Shown here: in pieces, positions 38,573 through 51,145 of the stretch
Layout: every line of letters begins with the position of its first letter
Numbering within the stretch: position 1 is the stretch's first letter
Origin: Diphasiastrum complanatum
Taxonomy: Eukaryota; Streptophyta; Lycopodiopsida; Lycopodiales; Lycopodiaceae
Length of the DNA: 64,000 nt
Reading direction: 5' to 3'
NCBI GenBank assembly: GCA_029204225.1
Contig: CM055109.1
Span: 17,971,590-18,035,589 of the forward strand
Notes under the pieces: generated by a model
What the model was told of the DNA's origin: nothing
Seen by the model: the letters and a program-made list of their open reading frames with translations, nothing else
Databases searched by the model: none
Translations under genes and position numbers: made by a program

Positions 38573-39012
38573 TTGAAGTCGTTGACCCAATCCAATGGTG
38601 ACACATGTCGTTGTCTCGCACGTGTGGAAGGCATTGACCCAATCATGTATCAACATGTGCCAACAACTGTTGACTTGCATAGAAAAGTGACACATGTCAA
38701 TTATGACCTTGTTCCTGATGTCGATTATGAAGGAGATGGAGTTCTTCTAACTAGTGAGGAATGTTTTCAAAGGGTAATTTTGGATGTTCGTGAGCATGGC
38801 CAAAGTGTTCCTTCAGAGGAAGAATTCATTCAATTCCAATCTCAATTGGGCTTGCCTGCTCCTTCAAGACTGCAATTTACAGATGACTCTTCTTCTGTTG
38901 GGGGTCATAATATAGATGATGAAGACCTCATTGCTGCTAATGATAAAGAATGTGTAAGTTTCAATTCTGGTAAAGTTGCATTTATGTCTATTATTTTTGA
39001 TAGATGTACCAT
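38573..39012 (+). pseudogene. Unidentified acidic ORF cut by an LTR
   Basis: From about 38690 the frame is protein-like: LVPDVDYEGDGVLLTSEECF, QRVILDVREHGQSVPSEEEF, QSQLGLPAPSRLQF and HNIDDEDLIAANDKECVSFN. At 39013 it runs into the edge of an inverted gypsy LTR, so whatever followed has been lost or displaced. I recognise no family. It could be a host gene fragment or part of an older element. Confidence 0.35.
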
Positions 39013-40085
<1,073 letters not shown>

Positions 40086-40106
40086 TTCATAATACAACAT
40101 CAAACA

Positions 40107-40676
40107 ACATGTTAATAATACATCTATCTGTGATCACATTAACAATCTCAAAGCTTTAATGGATCAATTATCTACCATTGACGATCCAATCTCGGATAGC
40201 GATGCAGTTATGACTTTATTTTCAAGTCTTCTAGCATCTTATGAGAACTTTATCATGTTTATCAGTACACAATCTAGTCCAACCCTTCAAAAGGTCACTT
40301 CTATTCTCATTCAAGAAGATATTAGAAGGAAAATGTTTGACCTGTCTAGTTCGGACACAAAAGGTCTAGCACTGTTCACCAAAAAAACTTCTAAGAAGAA
40401 ATTTCATTCCAAGGCCAAGCCTATTTTTGAATCACAATCTTCTCATTCATGATAAACCTAAAATCAAATTATTCTACAAATATTGCGAAAGGAGAAATCA
40501 TGACATTAAAGATTGTAGGATTCGAATGCACAATGAGACAAAGAAGAAGCAGTCACAGAAGTCTCTAGAAAATCAGCAAGCATTGGAGGTGAAAGAAGAA
40601 GAGCCAAGACTCTTTATGGACGACGCAACATGATGCGTAGCAATCAAAGCTGGTGCTTGGACAATGGTGCCACATT
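40107..40676 (+). pseudogene. Copia gag fragment with zinc knuckle and protease start
   Basis: ALMDQLSTIDDPISDSDAVM, then LFSSLLASYENFIMFISTQS and KVTSILIQEDIRRKMFDLSS are the C-terminal half of copia Gag. After a frame change, KLFYKYCERRNHDIKDCRIR is the zinc knuckle, with Tyr at the first Cys position. Near 40650 SWCLDNGATF is the protease start, with Asn for Ser in DSG. The N-terminal half of gag is missing, replaced by the gypsy fragment. The sequence switches to antisense copia at about 40676. Confidence 0.85.
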
Positions 40677-40880
40677 TATACTCCGGCAATCTTGAATCTC
40701 ATGGTTGGTTTGTTTGCAATATATGCAAAACAACTTTTTCTTGGTTGGTGGATTCGACTGCTCTCGACTGTAGTTCAACTTTTGATTTGTCTTTTGTTGT
40801 TTTGAGCCTTTCAGATTTTGCTTGTTTAGGCTCTTATTTTTGTAGGGGAGGATTTTTTTTGAGTTTTTGGAGCAGCTAGA
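40677..40880 (-). pseudogene. Antisense copia gag zinc-knuckle fragment
   Basis: The plus-strand DNA (CCGGCAATCTTGAATCTCAT, then GGTTTGTTTGCAATATATGC) parallels 16838-17040 of copia A, where gag runs on the minus strand. So this is gag in the opposite orientation to its left neighbour. From 40880 to 41160 I recognise nothing. Confidence 0.7.
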
Positions 40881-41161
40881 GATTTAGGAGGCCGATTTCT
40901 AGTGGAAACATCCGTCAAGTCCCGAGTGGATTTTGGACAAGGGCTAGGACAATTATACATGGGGATAGTTTCAAATCTAGAAGCTTAGTATTATTCAGCA
41001 AGTGGTTGCATAACCTAGTTGGGTGAAAACCCTAGTTTACCTCCTACAGAATTTGATCCTATCAGCCGATAAGATAATTGCTTTTTTTGTTTTTTAAATA
41101 ACATCTGTTTTTCTTTCTTAAGTCATTGATAGTTCCTGCTACCACTTAGACTAACCTCCAC

Positions 41162-41505
41162 ATGGATTCCCGGAGCAAGATTGGTCCCATCGTGGAAAAG
41201 CTCGATGGATCTAATTATCACATCTGGAAATTTAAGATGAAAACAATGCTAATATCTAAGGATTGTATGATGGTGTCACAGGAGTCAAAGTCAAACCCAA
41301 AGTAGATGACGATGCAATCTCCCAATGAGAGCTAAAGGATGGCAAGGCCTTCGCACTGATCATCTTCAATATATCAGACACACAAATCCTCCATGTGTTT
41401 GAATCTCAAACCTCAAAGGAAGTCTAGGATATCTTGAGCAAGATTTACAATGTGTGGGATGTAGCTTCTAAAATAAACCTTAGAAAGCTTTATAGCCTTG
41501 ATCAA
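41162..41505 (+). pseudogene. Copia gag N-terminal fragment
   Basis: ATG 41162 begins MDSRSKIGPIVEKLDGSNYH, IWKFKMKTMLISK, then a frameshift, ELKDGKAFALIIFNISDTQI in another frame, and SQTSKE followed by a TAG and DILSKIYNVWDV. It is the start of copia Gag with frameshifts and stops. It ends abruptly near 41505 at a junction with minus-strand copia. Confidence 0.85.
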
Positions 41506-42708
41506 TAATCTTGCTTATAGACAATAGATTCTTTGTTAACTTGGGTACGTAAAGTACACCATCTAATTGTCTAGTGATGCCATTAGAGAAATGTAGTCGA
41601 ATAGAGCCTTGGCCTTCGACCTTGTGAGAGTTTGAGTTTCCAAAAAAGATGTACTTTGAGTCTGGTACTGTGAGAGTAGAAAATAGGTTCTTACATGGCA
41701 TCATGTGTTGTGAAACACCTGAATCAAGATACCATGGGCAGACATCTCTACTTGAATATTCTCAACCATCAACGCCTTATCGTTGTTGCATCTTCTTTCT
41801 CGCTTCGTTGTGTTTGAGGATGTGACAATCCTTTATGTCGTGATTGGATCTTTTGCAATATCTGCAAAAGAGTTTGGTCTTTGATGGTTGTTGTTGACGA
41901 CTGTGTTGCTGCTGTCATTGTTCCGTTGAATCTGGCTGCTTCGCCTTTGTCTTCTTGTCCTTGAAGTTCTTCTTCTTGGACTGATGCTTATTAGAGTACA
42001 ATGCCATAGACTTGGTACTCGTTGTTGATAAGCTTTTTCTCCTAACTTCTTCTTGCAATAAGCTCGTTGTCAGCTTCTGGAGAGACAATGCAAGAGTATT
42101 GCTCAGAAGCAATACTAGGTTGCCATAGGAGGATGGAATACTGGCAAGAAGAGACGTTGTTGAGTCTTCATCTGAAATAGGAGAACCTATGGCAACAAGT
42201 TAACTCAACAATTGTTTGAATTCGTTCAGGTGATCACTAACTGAGGTGCCTTCACTCATCTTGAGTGTGAGAACTTTCTTTCTCAAAAAGAGATGAGTCG
42301 ATACATCTGAAGTCTCGTAGATACTTGTAAGGATATCCCATGCTTCTTTGGAGGTGGTACTGTTTGATACATGAGCAATCTGAGTGTCCTTCAGATTTAA
42401 GGATATAATGGCAAGTGCTTTGCCATCCTTCCCATGTTGGAAGCAGTTCTGGTTCTGCAGGTTTGACAATAGAACCGTTGACGTATTCCCATAGCTCCTT
42501 CTCGATTAAGATCCTCCTCATTTTGAACTTCCACATTTGGAAATCATCTCCATTGAGCTTGTTGATCAAACAGATCTCTAAGGTTGAACGTTCCATTGTA
42601 ATTGAATATCAAAGATTGAACACAAATAGAATATGAAGTAGCTATGGAAAACAAGAACGTATAAGCTCCTTTGTATGTGATAGACTCTAGTAATTTAAGA
42701 AGACCTGA

Positions 42709-42765
42709 GCTCTGATACCAACTAATGTTGGGGATGGCTATGATGAATTATCATCTCTGATACCA
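42709..42765 (-). promoter_or_regulatory. Two primer-binding-site copies of copia C
   Basis: The minus strand has TGGTATCAGAG-type sequence twice: complement of 42755-42765, near the LTR edge, and complement of 42710-42720. Both match the initiator Met-tRNA 3' end. Only the one nearer the LTR is in a normal position. Confidence 0.7.
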
Positions 42766-42768
42766 CTT

Positions 42769-43805
42769 TGTGGGGGAAACTTCTTAAATGAAGTCCCAAC
42801 CAACATGAGAAAGTCAATGAATATTATGAAGAATAGTGATAACTGTGTTCAGGAGGATCATGGATTACTTAGAGAACGGAGATTAGAGAACTGTTCAGTT
42901 TGCATTGAATACGATTATCAGTGTAGGAGTCTTAGACTACCATGAAGAGAGATTGCAGAAACAATTAGGCGTCTGTGACAACTATGCAATTCTCTGATAC
43001 TAATATTCTGATACAAAGAAATGTAAGTACAATTAGGCATCAAAGACAACCATACATTTATTTGTTATGTACTATTTCAAGAGAAGAGTGAGAGTTAATG
43101 AACATTCAATAAGAATGCAAAGAGATAGAACAATAACGATTATGTATATTAAAGTTGTAGTAACAACGATCAGATCACTATACAATTGTGCTGATAAGCA
43201 CGTGATCCTACTTACATAAACAAAGCAATAGCTATTGCTCTAAATATTTTATCTCTCTCTCTCTCTCTCTAATCACTAACTCTGAGGAGTCAGCTATAGT
43301 GAAGACCGGTTTTTGGTCATTTGACCTCTAATGGAGTATCCCTTAGTATCTCATACATCATCTATTACTTCTCCAGTCACTCATTTACTTATAGCAGCTG
43401 GTAGATCTTGTGTTATTCTAGTTTTACAATTACAAGATCGTTTAACTGACCAATAGGCCGATTATTTATGGAGCGTGAAGATGCAACAATCTGTACTTAG
43501 AATTCTGTGTAAATATGTAGACCTTCACATTTTTTGAGAAAAAAAACTTGCATGGTTTGAAGTCCCCAAAATGGCAGAAAACCAAGTGAACACTTTACCA
43601 AGTGCCCAAGATGACCTCGAAGTTGAAATAGTGAAGCTTTTGTCGGGTGTCGAGTTATTCGCAGTTTTCGCTTGTGTAAAAATTGCGAGTAAAAATGCAA
43701 ATTGTGCGACAAATAGTTCAAATATGCAAAGATGTTTGCGAGATTAGTTTTGAGAGAAGGAAGGAGGGCTGTTGGGATGAGTAGGAGTTAGATTAAATTC
43801 CAACA
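42769..43805 (-). repeat. 5' LTR of copia C (about 1037 bp)
   Basis: Plus strand from TGTGGGGGAAACTTC to AAATTCCAACA. The end resembles copia A (AATAAATCCAACA). It includes a short CT microsatellite at 43253-43271. Boundaries rest on TG/CA ends and the adjoining PBS; no second copy is available here. Confidence 0.65.
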
Positions 43806-44653
43806 CGAAGTGGTTAGAATCGATGGTATCGATTACATAGGCAAACACAAAGTCTTGCGACTTATGTTGTGAAAATAAGATAGACATTTCAGACAAAACA
43901 ATAAGAGGAAGTCAGACGGAACGATAAACAAAGCATGGCATATTGACATTAATCTAAACGTGACAAGACAATAATTTAATTCAAAAAGTGTATGAAAATA
44001 CAAGTCAGTCAATGTTGGAACACAAGACAATTGCGGACGAAATCGCGTGCTTGAAACTATCTAAATTCTATAATAACCCCGAGCTTATTTTTTGACTCTC
44101 AGTCTGAAAAATAATCAATACATGAAAGCATCTACAATATCTGTCTATGAATGAATAATATAATTAATATTATCAACATCATCCTCTCCTATAATGTACA
44201 TTTGTGCATATATGTATACGGAATGGCAAAGAGACGTTGAGTCATCTGAAGTACATCTTGGTTGAAGTAGTCGATGCCATTGTCTAGGCAGTTAGCAAAC
44301 GCATATGTCACTATCCTGGTAGGGGGTAGCCATGGCTATATATCTAGACAAATGGTCGCACTCATTTGTCAAGGTAGTTGCATAGTAGCAAGAGTAGCTA
44401 GTGTGGTTGACTAGTTTCATTTTGAGCGGTGCCACGTCAATAGTCGGAACTCGACGATTGAGTCGAGTCGAATATGTCGAGAAGTTCGACCCTTTTGAAC
44501 TTTGACAATTTGACTCAATAGTTTGACTATCTCATAGATACTTGTCTTTGAATCATGTGTATTTCTATAGACTGGGTGACAATGAGAGTATAGATGCAAC
44601 AACATGAATGGATCCAGATTAACATGGGATTTAGGAGTAAATCTAATAATAGA
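43806..44653 (-). repeat. Diverged copia LTR relic
   Basis: Collinear short matches to the copia A LTR: GCGGACGAAATCGCGTGC at 44033, AAGCATCTACAAT at 44126, CATCATCCTCTCC at 44178, ACATGAATGGATCCAGATTA and ATGGGATTTAGGAGTAAAT at 44601-44645. No pol lies in this orientation to the right. It appears to be a solo or truncated LTR next to the LTR of copia C. Confidence 0.6.
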
Positions 44654-44891
44654 TATAGTCCTTTCATATTTTTTTTTGTTTTTCAACTTTGTTTACAAAT
44701 ATCCATTGGAGTCAAAGGTCTCATGATATAAGTTGCAAGTGGCTAAGAACAACTCAAGATGGAGCCGAATACTTTGTTAACCAAAGTTGCTAATCTCAAA
44801 ATTTTGAAAAGATACTCAAAATCTCAAAATCTCAAAGGTACTACATTTGAAAAGATGTCCAAAATTGTATCTAAGATATAGAGGTCCTTAT

Positions 44892-45780
44892 TGTTGGATT
44901 TATTCAAATTTCTGATTCTTAATCTACATCCATTCATCTATCCAATTTTGTAGTTTTACTCATGTTTTTAGACAGTCTACAAAAGAACACGAGAATGGCT
45001 TCAACAATGACAAAGAGTATTGAAGGTGTTCGAACTATTGCATGTTAACAGAAGTTGTTCTAAAACTAACGACTTGCCCTAACAATTTTTGCAAGTAGTT
45101 TCCGGGAGCCCAACTGGATAAGTGACATTGTGGCTAAGTGTCAATTGTAATATACGAACAAAAAGTTATCTTCAATTGTCATTTGGATGTCTGAACGACA
45201 TTCATAACTAGTATAAATAGGTGATCACTTTCTAGACTAACTTTAGCTTTAGTTCTTCTCTAGCTCTTTTGCATATTGATCTTGGAGATTAATATATATG
45301 TGCATTGCTAGCAGCACTTATTGGAAGTGCCAAGACAGAGTCAATCAAATAGTCAAAGATAGTTTCAAGTATGCGGTTGCATCTGCTATTGTTTCGTGCT
45401 CACGATTCTTCTAATTTGTACATGCTAATTACTAAATTGATCATACAGTTTTTATCACGTTTAGTATTATGTCAGAATGATCGAGTAATTTTTTGTTCTG
45501 TTTCTAATTCGATTATGTTCTCCTATAGATTTGTTTGAACTATCAAATACTTTGATACATCAATGTTTATTCTGTTATGTTTGTCTATGAAATCAATCTA
45601 ACTGATTCTGATTTCAAAGTTAGAATTACTTAGCATTTGAGGGTGAAAATAGTTGCGATAGTTTTGTCAAATTTGATAGGCGTAGTCATGCATTAGGAGA
45701 AGAATTATTCCACATAGCCCAACAGTGCATCTATAGAATGTGGCCTTTTCTCTATCAAGCATCCTTTCCTTCTTCCAACA
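44892..45780 (+). repeat. 5' LTR of copia D (889 bp)
   Basis: TGTTGGATTTATTCAAATT to CTTCTTCCAACA, directly followed by TGGTATC. Inverted ends TGTTGG/CCAACA. Its start matches the 3' LTR start at 48413 over about 70 bp with substitutions. Confidence 0.88.
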
Positions 45781-45827
45781 TGGTATCAAAACATATTAGT
45801 TCATATGCAACATGGTATCAGAACTCG
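45781..45827 (+). promoter_or_regulatory. Primer-binding site of copia D, present twice
   Basis: TGGTATCAAAAC at 45781-45792 abuts the LTR. A better match to the initiator Met-tRNA complement, TGGTATCAGAACTC, occurs 32 bp further on (45813-45826). Confidence 0.8.
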
Positions 45828-45889
45828 ACATTATGATATACTATTGTTCATTCTTAAGTCATCGAATTATCAACATACTAACTTCTAGA

Positions 45890-46640
45890 TAGATTCACAA
45901 AGCAAAGCTAGTCTCATAGCAGACAAGTTGAATGGATTCAATTATCATTTTTGGAAATTTAAAACAAAGGCTTTGCTAATTGCCAATTACCTATGACATG
46001 TTGTCACATGCGCTGGAAGATGACACAGTTGACTCCAGATGGAAATCTAAGGATGGTAAAGCTTTTGTGTCTCAATATTTCAGATACTCAAATTGGCCAT
46101 GTATCTGAAGCTCAAAATTCAAAAGTAGTATGGGACATCTTGAGCCCACTATATGATGTGAGGGATGTTACTTTGAAGTTGCTTTTTTGAAGGAATTTTT
46201 TCTCACTCAAGATGTCTAATGGTGATTCGCTTCAGAATCACGTTAACCATTTTAAGAATCTCTTGCAACAGATAACATCTGTGAAATTAACTATCAACGA
46301 TCAAGACACAACCATGACATTGTTATCGAGTCTGTCATCTACATGCAAAAACCGTGTGATGATCATCATGATACACTCATATTTAACTCTGTCAGGAGTA
46401 ATTTCTATGTTGTTGCAAGAAGACAATTGAAGAAGTGCTGATAGCTCTTCGAATTCAGTATCACATGCTCTATATATAAACAAAGGCTCTAAATGTCAGA
46501 AGAAAAAAGATCTAAACTATCAAATCAGAAGCCAACAGAGAGTTGAGAGCAATTATCAAATCCACAGTTGAAGAAGAAGATGTTTTGTAATTATTTCAAA
46601 TGCACTAATCATGATATTCAAAATTTCAAGAGAAGAATGT
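45890..46640 (+). pseudogene. Copia D gag, degenerate zinc knuckle
   Basis: SQSKASLIADKLNGFNYHFW, then LNISDTQIGHVSEAQNSKVV, MSNGDSLQNHVNHFKNLLQQ and GVISMLLQED match copia A gag in order, in several frames. The zinc knuckle near 46580-46625 reads MFCNYFKCTNHDIQNF: the second and fourth Cys of CCHC are Phe. The N-terminal part is shortened compared with copia A. Confidence 0.85.
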
Positions 46641-46754
46641 GAACAACAAGCAATCAAATCAACAGACAAATGCAGTTGCAGTTATATCTCAATCTCCTAT
46701 TCAAGACGTGTATGAAGGAGTGTTTATGATTACAAATCAGAAAGTGCAGGATGA

Positions 46755-47870
46755 TAATGCTTGGTTTTGGATTCATGAGCCACTCAACATATGACTAATC
46801 ATTGCAAACATTTCTAGTCCTATATTCCTTACAATACAAAGAAATTCGTTCATCTCGGTGACAATAGTACAAACACTAGGTGAAGGCACTATAAGATTGA
46901 AGTTCTAACTTGATAAATTCAAGTTACTATCGAATGTTCTCTATGTACCTAAATTGTCGACAAATCTATTGTTAGTAAGCATAATCATTGATTTAGGTCA
47001 TAGGTTAGAATTTGAATCTAATCAATGCTGAATTATCAAAAGGACGAATAAGGTCCTTGCACTCGAAAAGAGACTTGGATACTTATATAAACTGATTCAT
47101 TGTTATTCTAACAAAAGTCAGGCCTTGAATACTTATGTTCTAGTCAATAAATTATTATTATGGCACTATATATAGGTCAGATCATTTAAATCATACATAT
47201 GTATGGAACATTTTTTGACAGTTCTTAGTACTTGAACTCGATTAGCTAGACAAGAAGATCGACCTCCCTGTTTGTCATGGTTACATTATCAGAAAGCAGA
47301 CTAGGATTCCATTTAGATCAAGTCATAAGCATGATGCAAAAGATGTTCTAGATGTTGTTCATTCAGATATATGTGGACCGATGCAAACTTTGGTCATTGC
47401 TTGGTGCAAAGTACTTCATTATCTTTGTTGATGAATTTTCAAGAAGAACAGTTGTTTATTTCATTAAGTAGAAATCAAAGGCTTTCAACCTCTTCAGACA
47501 ATTCAAGGAGTGTGCAAAACTTGAAACTGGTAAAAGAATCAAAGCACTAAGGTTAGACAACGAGAGAGAATATATCTTAACGAAATTTAAGGAGTATTGC
47601 CTTAACAAAGACATTGAGCAACAATTCATTACTTCTTATTCGCCTCAATCGAATGGACTTGATGAGAGAAAGAATCTTAGTTAAAGCGGCTAAGTGTATG
47701 CTTGCTCACGTGACACTACCTAATTTTTTTGGGGCTGAAGATGTTTCCACTGCACCTTATATTAAAAACGGATTAGACGAAACACCTTACAAAGTTTGTG
47801 TAGGATCCAAACCTTCACTATCGAAGCTCAGAGTTTTCAAATGTATTGCCTATGCGTAAATACCATAGGA
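46755..47870 (+). pseudogene. Copia D protease and integrase, broken
   Basis: Near 46770 one frame reads FLDSxATQHMTN-like sequence, where the Gly of Asp-Ser-Gly is a TGA stop. KLSTNLLLVSIIIDLG and a GAG-pre-integrase relic follow. The integrase core starts LDVVHSDICGPMQ (47350), then DEFSRRTVVYF, ALRLDNEREYILTKFKEYCL and QQFITSYSPQSNGLDERKN, so all three acidic regions are traceable, with the third as SNGLDERK. Frameshifts and an early TAG disable it. C-terminal pieces: KAAKCMLAHVTLPNFFGAED and KPSLSKLRVFKCIAYA. Confidence 0.85.
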
Positions 47871-47879
47871 GATTAGGAA

Positions 47880-48404
47880 GAAGCTGGACTCCCATAGTAT
47901 TAAATCCATTTTCATTGGTTATATGACTTCACATAAAGCTTATTAGTTGTATGATCATGTTGAATTGAAGATATTTACCAGCCGAGATATCGTCTTTATC
48001 AAGGATCTGTTTATTCATGAAATAGTTGCAAGCAAACCTCAATAGCTCTATCGTCTATGGAATCAGAGTATATCGTTGTCTCTCAAGCGACAAAGGAAGT
48101 AGTGTGGTTGCGAAACTTACTATCGCACGTTTGTTTGAAACAATATATTCTAACAATTCTATTGTGATAATCAAAGTACTATTGCTTTATCGGCCAACCC
48201 TAGGTTTCATTCCAAGAGTAAGCACATTGTAATCAAGTATCACAATGTCAGAAGTAAAGTTTTCGACAAAGAGGTTAGCTTAGAGTACTGTCAAATGCGA
48301 GACATGACAACAGACATTTTCACGAAGGCGCTAAGCTTGAATGCACATAAAATATTTTGTGCAGAACTAATTTTGAAGGTCAAAGCATTCATGGATGCAA
48401 ATTA
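47880..48404 (+). pseudogene. Copia D integrase tail fused to RNase H, RT missing
   Basis: KLDSHSIKSIFIGYMTSHKA and FTSRDIVFIKDLFIHEIVA (end of the integrase/linker region) run directly, at about 48045, into SMESEYIVVSQATKEVVWLR (RNase H). The RNase H tail then continues NPRFHSKSKHIVIKYHNVRS, LEYCQMRDMTTDIFTKALSL and LKVKAFMDAN, stopping at 48402-48404. About 1.5 kb of RT expected between them is gone. Confidence 0.85.
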
Positions 48405-48482
48405 AGGGGGAGTGCTAAATTTATCCGAATTATCGATTTTTAATCTAAATCCATTCATCTATGCAATTCTATAGTTTTGAAT

Positions 48483-50700
48483 TTTCAGTTTCATCGTTAC
48501 CAATCCATATTGAATTGATTTTGAAACATCCAACATGCATTAGAATCTACATGTAGTGATCTATGAAACAATTGACTTTTTTTTATGTAAATTGTCTACT
48601 TAAACTGAAAAATTTATTTTTAATTGTTTTAACCGAACTATAGTTATGCGTAAAATTTAACTGATCAATTTACTATAACACTACTACCATGTTCCCAAAC
48701 TTGCAAAGTGTCTCAAAATTGAATTTTTCATAGAGGACATGCACACTACTGCTTAACTTGCTAACATGCAATCAAAACATTTCGAGAATTTTGCAAATTT
48801 TGAACAAAAAATTGCCAAAATTTTCGACGATCATAACTTTGGCTACATATGACCAAATTGATCACTGTAAATTATTGTACAAAGGGAGAGTAGGCTAAAA
48901 AGATGCTTGCCACATCACCCTACCACTTAGACTTCTCACGTGTGCTTCTATCAAAGATCAGTAGGCTCAAATCCATCAAAAGATGGATTTTAGAAGGGTG
49001 TCTACATGCATAACTTGGGTGAATTGTTGCCTAAGTCTCTCATCACTAAATTTGGTGCATGCAGTTGTTCACAACCTCTAGAAGGCTTCATTTCACCTCT
49101 GAATACATGCATGCAAATTTTTGTGCAAAGATAGTAAGTGATTACTAAAAAACCTTGTTTTTTGACAAAAAATTGACTTTTTTGGCATGTTTTGATGGAT
49201 CAAATCCACATGCAAGTGCAACCAGGCCCTAAATACTATAATTCACCTACATGAAAGTGCTAAAGCTTGTGCTTATGCTCAATATCAATTCTTATTGATC
49301 AAGTCTAGCCAAAATTGTCAATTTTTGACCAAAATACAGTTTCAATTCGATATTGACCATAAAATTGGCATGCAATCATTAGAACCTACCATAATGACTG
49401 AAAAAAACAAGTACGATCCTAAAAATCACGTACATACGGTAGATTCGATTAATTTCAAGCTAAACCAGGGAATACTAGTAAAAAATTGTAAAATTCATAA
49501 TGCCCATTTATTCATGTGGGCCATGCCATTTTTTATATTTTTGTACAAGCCTTCCTTTGAGGCTACCCAAAGGCCCCACTAGTACTAGTTAACTAACTGG
49601 CGTAGTGGCCCATTAGAGGCAACACTATTATACCTCCCTTGGATATTTTTGATGAATCTCTAGAAGCTTCCATTTTTAGGGCATTCAATTGGCATGAATG
49701 TGAACTAAAGACATTCATTATTCTACTTTTGAATATTGGTATTACTTTAGCTCTTCACAGGAGAACTCATTTTTATTGCTTGTAGGGCTTGGGCCATTTA
49801 CGGAGTTGCATGTAGATTTTGCTGATTTTATAATTTATGAGATCACAAAATAAATGTAAACCACACACAAGCAATATGCTAATAAAGTGTGCAACCCACA
49901 AAAAAGCATGTGAATAAGTTGGAGTATGATATCATAGTATATAAAAAATAACAAATTGTTGGAAGTAATATTTTTTTCTAGTTGTAAAGTACAGTACTCT
50001 GACAATTCTTTGGCTTGGAAAGGGATTAACTTTATTAGGTACAATAACAATCTTGTCATTATTTTATGGTTGTTTTACCATTTGCAAAGGTCATTAGAAG
50101 ATCCACTTTTCTCATACCCAAAATCACTAGTACAACATTACAATGCAACAAAATGGACTAGATCTTAAGGTTTTAAACAACTTTGTCATGCTTGTAGAAA
50201 AATGGAAAAACAGTTATTGCAATTCAAAAAGATTAAAGAAGAAAACATTTTTCAACTCAAAACCACCTACAAAAGACATTCCAACTTTTAAGAGACTCAA
50301 ATACCCGCACACCCCACTTTTTGAGAGAATCATATACCTGCTCCATGCAAAGCTAAAAAATATGTTCATGGCTACACCCAATTGCAATTGATAGAAATTT
50401 GCCTAAATTCCATACCTAAGTAGTACTTAGAAAACATGCCCCCTTCCCTCCCCCCACAAAAAGCATTTCTAATCCCATGGGCCAGACTTTTCCAAATTAT
50501 GGGAGATTTACACTCTGCCTTAAGCTTTTCCATTTGAAAGGTGACTTTTTATGTGAAAGCTTAAGATCACATTCAAGCCAAGAATGGCCTCTCTCATTTG
50601 AAAGGCAGGCGAAAAAGGCTAGTGTCATTTTTAGAGGCAGAGAGTAGTTTGAAGGGCATTGGGGTTTGCAAAATCAAAGACTTCGACACCACTGAGAGTT
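48483..50700. other. Intergenic DNA upstream of the BIG5-type gene
   Basis: AT-rich with no recognisable domain or element ends. Small frames (49295-49582, 50143-50391 plus; 49835-50059 minus) do not look coding. The last few hundred bases become more GC-rich (TCTCGCAGCAGCGAGAGGAG near 50751), as expected near a plant transcription start. I could not place a TATA box confidently. Confidence 0.5.
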
Positions 50701-51145
50701 AGTAGAGTTTCAAAATGAAGTGCAGGTTAGGCCTTTAATAAGAGGCAGAGTCTCGCAGCAGCGAGAGGAGTTCGCGAAGGGCTCGGTTTGCTTTCGCTCG
50801 CCGATCTATCCTCCATCGCATCCCGTAAGCAAAACCCACCTTAGATCTGCTGCCCAACAGGGATCGCCTTGATGATTTTGCCTTCTGTGTGTGGTTGCAG
50901 CAGATCTTGCGGTTCCCATTAGTGAATCAGCTGATTTCTGAGCTATTTCGACCCGCAATTGTGCAAATCAGCAAAAGCTGGGCAGCATTGGAAGTCCTGT
51001 TCGAATCTTTGGAGTTGCAACAGAGATCCATGAGCAATTGTGGTTGATCTGGTTGACCTTGGGCTTTTGGGGGATTTGTGGGTGATAGGGGTTTTGCGGA
51101 ATGCGGAAGTGAGGTGTTGTGGGCATTTACAGAGCGTCATCAAGC
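50701..51145 (+). promoter_or_regulatory. Probable 5' UTR / promoter-proximal region of the BIG5-type gene
   Basis: A GC-richer stretch directly upstream of the start codon. CGCATCCCGTAAGCAAAA near 50818 could be a 5' UTR splice donor, with an acceptor such as GTTGCAG at 50894-50900. Neither the transcription start nor the UTR intron is proved by sequence alone. Confidence 0.4.

Larger units (their letters stand above)
41480..43805 (-). mobile_element. Copia retrotransposon C, 5' part only
   Basis: On the minus strand: 5' LTR (42769-43805), PBS, gag (42596 down to about 41800) and protease/GAG-pre-integrase (41704-41480), then truncation. Gag: MERSTLEICLINKLNGDDFQ, MWKFKMRRILIEKELWEYVN; zinc knuckle LFCRYCKRSNHDIKDC, with all CCHC residues present; then CMMPCKNLFSTLTVPDSKYI, QGSIRLHF and LDGVLYVPKLTKNLLSISKI. 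The DSG motif falls in the region around 41705-41760 and is not clean. No integrase, RT, RNase H or 3' LTR follows in this orientation. Confidence 0.85.
44892..48482 (+). mobile_element. Copia retrotransposon D, RT deleted, 3' LTR truncated
   Basis: 5' LTR 44892-45780, PBS at 45781, gag 45890-46640, protease, integrase, RNase H and a polypurine tract (AAGGGGGAG) at 48404-48412. A 3' LTR starts TGCTAAATTTATCC at 48413. Only about 70 bp of the 3' LTR resembles the 5' LTR. The reverse transcriptase between the integrase tail and RNase H is absent. Related to copia A: gag, INT and RNase H motifs nearly coincide. Many stops and frameshifts; dead. Confidence 0.9.
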
